Of a stretch of 6,813 bases of DNA, positions 6,078-6,813 are shown piece by piece. Position 1 is the first letter of the stretch; each line of letters starts with the position of its first letter. The stretch comes from an uncultured Eggerthellaceae bacterium (GTDB lineage: Bacteria; Actinomycetota; Coriobacteriia; Coriobacteriales; Eggerthellaceae): positions 1-6,813 of the forward strand of contig CAKUDT010000071.1 of NCBI GenBank assembly GCA_934645125.1. Direction: 5' to 3'. The notes under the pieces were generated by a model that saw only the letters and a program-made list of their open reading frames with translations, ran no database searches and had not been told where the DNA came from. A program made the translations under genes and the position numbers.

Positions 6078-6604
6078 GGCAAGCAAACACTCCTGCAGAA
6101 AAGTTACGCCTGTTTAATGCGGTCGTTGCCTTGGTTATCGCTGTTTTCTTCTTGGTCCATTCAGGACTGGGGACGGCATCTTTCTTTGTTGACGGTCTGG
6201 TCAACAGCGTGCCATGGCTGGTGTGGGGCATGTTGGGTGTTGTGGGCGTGCATGTGGTTGCCAGCGTTGCCGCTACCGTTTTAATGTTGACCGACAAAGA
6301 ACGTCCACCGAGCGTACGTAAGAAGCGCCACTTTGTATTGAAATGGGCCACAGGCGCACTGTTGGCGTTGGTGATTGCGGCGCATCTGTGCTGCGTTGTC
6401 TTTCCCGGCTTTCTTGCAATCGGTCCCGATCAGCTGAGAATTCCGTTTTTGCTGTTGCTGGCAGTGCTTGCGTGGCACGTGGGCATTGCCACGAAATCTC
6501 TTGCGCGCGATCTGGGTATTGGCAAAAAGACGCGTGATGTCATGCGTGCGGGCTATGTTCTTGCCGTTTTGGCCTTAATTGCGCTCATGTTGTCGGATTT
6601 TTAG
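6074..6604 (+). CDS. Five-helix membrane protein, possible di-haem b-type cytochrome
   Basis: I do not recognise the family with certainty. This 176-residue protein has five predicted membrane helices at about 14-36, 46-72, 91-114, 121-140 and 159-174. The loops at 73-90 (DKERPPSVRKKRH) and 141-158 (KSLARDLGIGKKTRD) are strongly basic. By the positive-inside rule, the N-terminus and these loops face the cytoplasm. One histidine lies within each of helices 1-4: His29, His60, His104 and His135, and both pairs are 31 residues apart. Five helices with four buried histidines recall the FrdC/SdhC-type di-haem cytochrome b subunits of fumarate reductase, though there the ligands lie in helices 1, 2, 4 and 5. 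No signal peptide or Cys-based cofactor motif is seen. The ATG overlaps the ThiF-like stop by 4 nt, so the two are coupled. The last codons lie inside a long inverted repeat, so the C-terminus may have been altered by that element. Confidence -1.
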   Translation: MRQANTPAEKLRLFNAVVALVIAVFFLVHSGLGTASFFVDGLVNSVPWLVWGMLGVVGVHVVASVAATVLMLTDKERPPSVRKKRHFVLKWATGALLALVIAAHLCCVVFPGFLAIGPDQLRIPFLLLLAVLAWHVGIATKSLARDLGIGKKTRDVMRAGYVLAVLALIALMLSDF

Positions 6605-6800
6605 CTCTAAAACGCGCAAATCAACGATACGGGGCACCTCGAAGGCGCGTACAAGGCATCTTGAAGCCCTTCGGCTCCATATCGCTCAGTAAAAGCCCAG
6701 GTCGCGATTATTGTCAGGCTATGATGAGCGTTCAAGATAAAACTCAATGTGCCCCGAATCGTCGATTTGGGCGTTTTGAGGTCGATTTTCCGACAACATG
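6586..6800. repeat. Long imperfect inverted repeat with 52-nt arms
   Basis: The arms 6586-6637 and 6749-6800 share one centre of symmetry (paired positions sum to 13386). The outer 12 nt, CATGTTGTCGGA, are perfectly inverted (6586-6597 with 6789-6800). The next 11 nt are mostly unmatched, and then 29 nt match with only 3 mismatches (6609-6637 with 6749-6777). The ~111-nt centre holds a further 8-nt inverted match, ATCTTGAA at 6658-6665 with its complement at 6731-6738, but offset by 10 nt. So the arms look like two divergent inverted copies of one longer repeat. The centre has no apparent gene. A non-autonomous mobile element (MITE-like) or paired inverted copies of an intergenic repeat family are the main readings; a large terminator structure is also possible. 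Confidence -1.
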
Positions 6801-6813
6801 GGTTTTGAACTCA

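Noticed and set aside
6605..6813. Integron attC site or tRNA in the final segment
   Set aside because: There is no GTTRRRY-type core pair at the arm ends, the structure is far larger and more symmetric than an attC site, and no tRNA cloverleaf can be drawn.

Overview
The window looks like one stretch of a GC-rich anaerobe. Every gene is on the + strand, and most are tightly packed. The contents are a tungsten-type aldehyde:ferredoxin oxidoreductase (AOR), a set of NuoE/NuoF/NuoG-like iron-sulfur flavoprotein subunits, and sulfur-carrier/E1-like cofactor genes. The GC-rich codon use with strong AAGGAG/GGAGG ribosome sites and the oxygen-sensitive chemistry fit an anaerobic Coriobacteriia/Eggerthellaceae-like gut actinobacterium. 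That placement is an inference from gene content and style, because there is no marker gene here.

Layout: (1) 1-1574, an AOR catalytic subunit that is cut by the window start; (2) 1583-1855, a MoaD/ThiS-like sulfur carrier ending in Gly-Gly; (3) 1856-2126, a gene-free gap holding a degenerate 22-bp tandem repeat; (4) 2127-5135, three nearly contiguous genes for a NuoE-like [2Fe-2S] protein, a NuoF-like FMN/NAD(H) iron-sulfur flavoprotein and a short NuoG-N-terminus-like ferredoxin subunit; (5) 5136-5378, a G/T-rich gap with small inverted repeats; (6) 5379-6077, a ThiF/MoeB/HesA-family adenylyltransferase; (7) 6074-6604, a five-helix membrane protein overlapping it by 4 nt, with one histidine in each of helices 1-4; (8) 6586-6800, a long imperfect inverted repeat that begins inside the end of the membrane-protein gene.

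How the parts probably work together: AOR oxidises an aldehyde to a carboxylic acid at a tungstopterin site. The electrons can then pass through the ferredoxin-like subunit to the NuoF-like flavin subunit and NAD(P)+, and possibly also to ferredoxin. This resembles the HydABC/Bfu-type modules of electron-bifurcating enzymes. The MoaD-like carrier and the ThiF-like E1 would form a dedicated pair that supplies the dithiolene sulfur of the pterin cofactor. The membrane protein could be a b-type cytochrome giving the system a quinone-side branch; this is the most speculative part. The most interesting non-coding signals are the 215-nt inverted repeat at the end and the 22-bp tandem repeat upstream of the flavoprotein genes.
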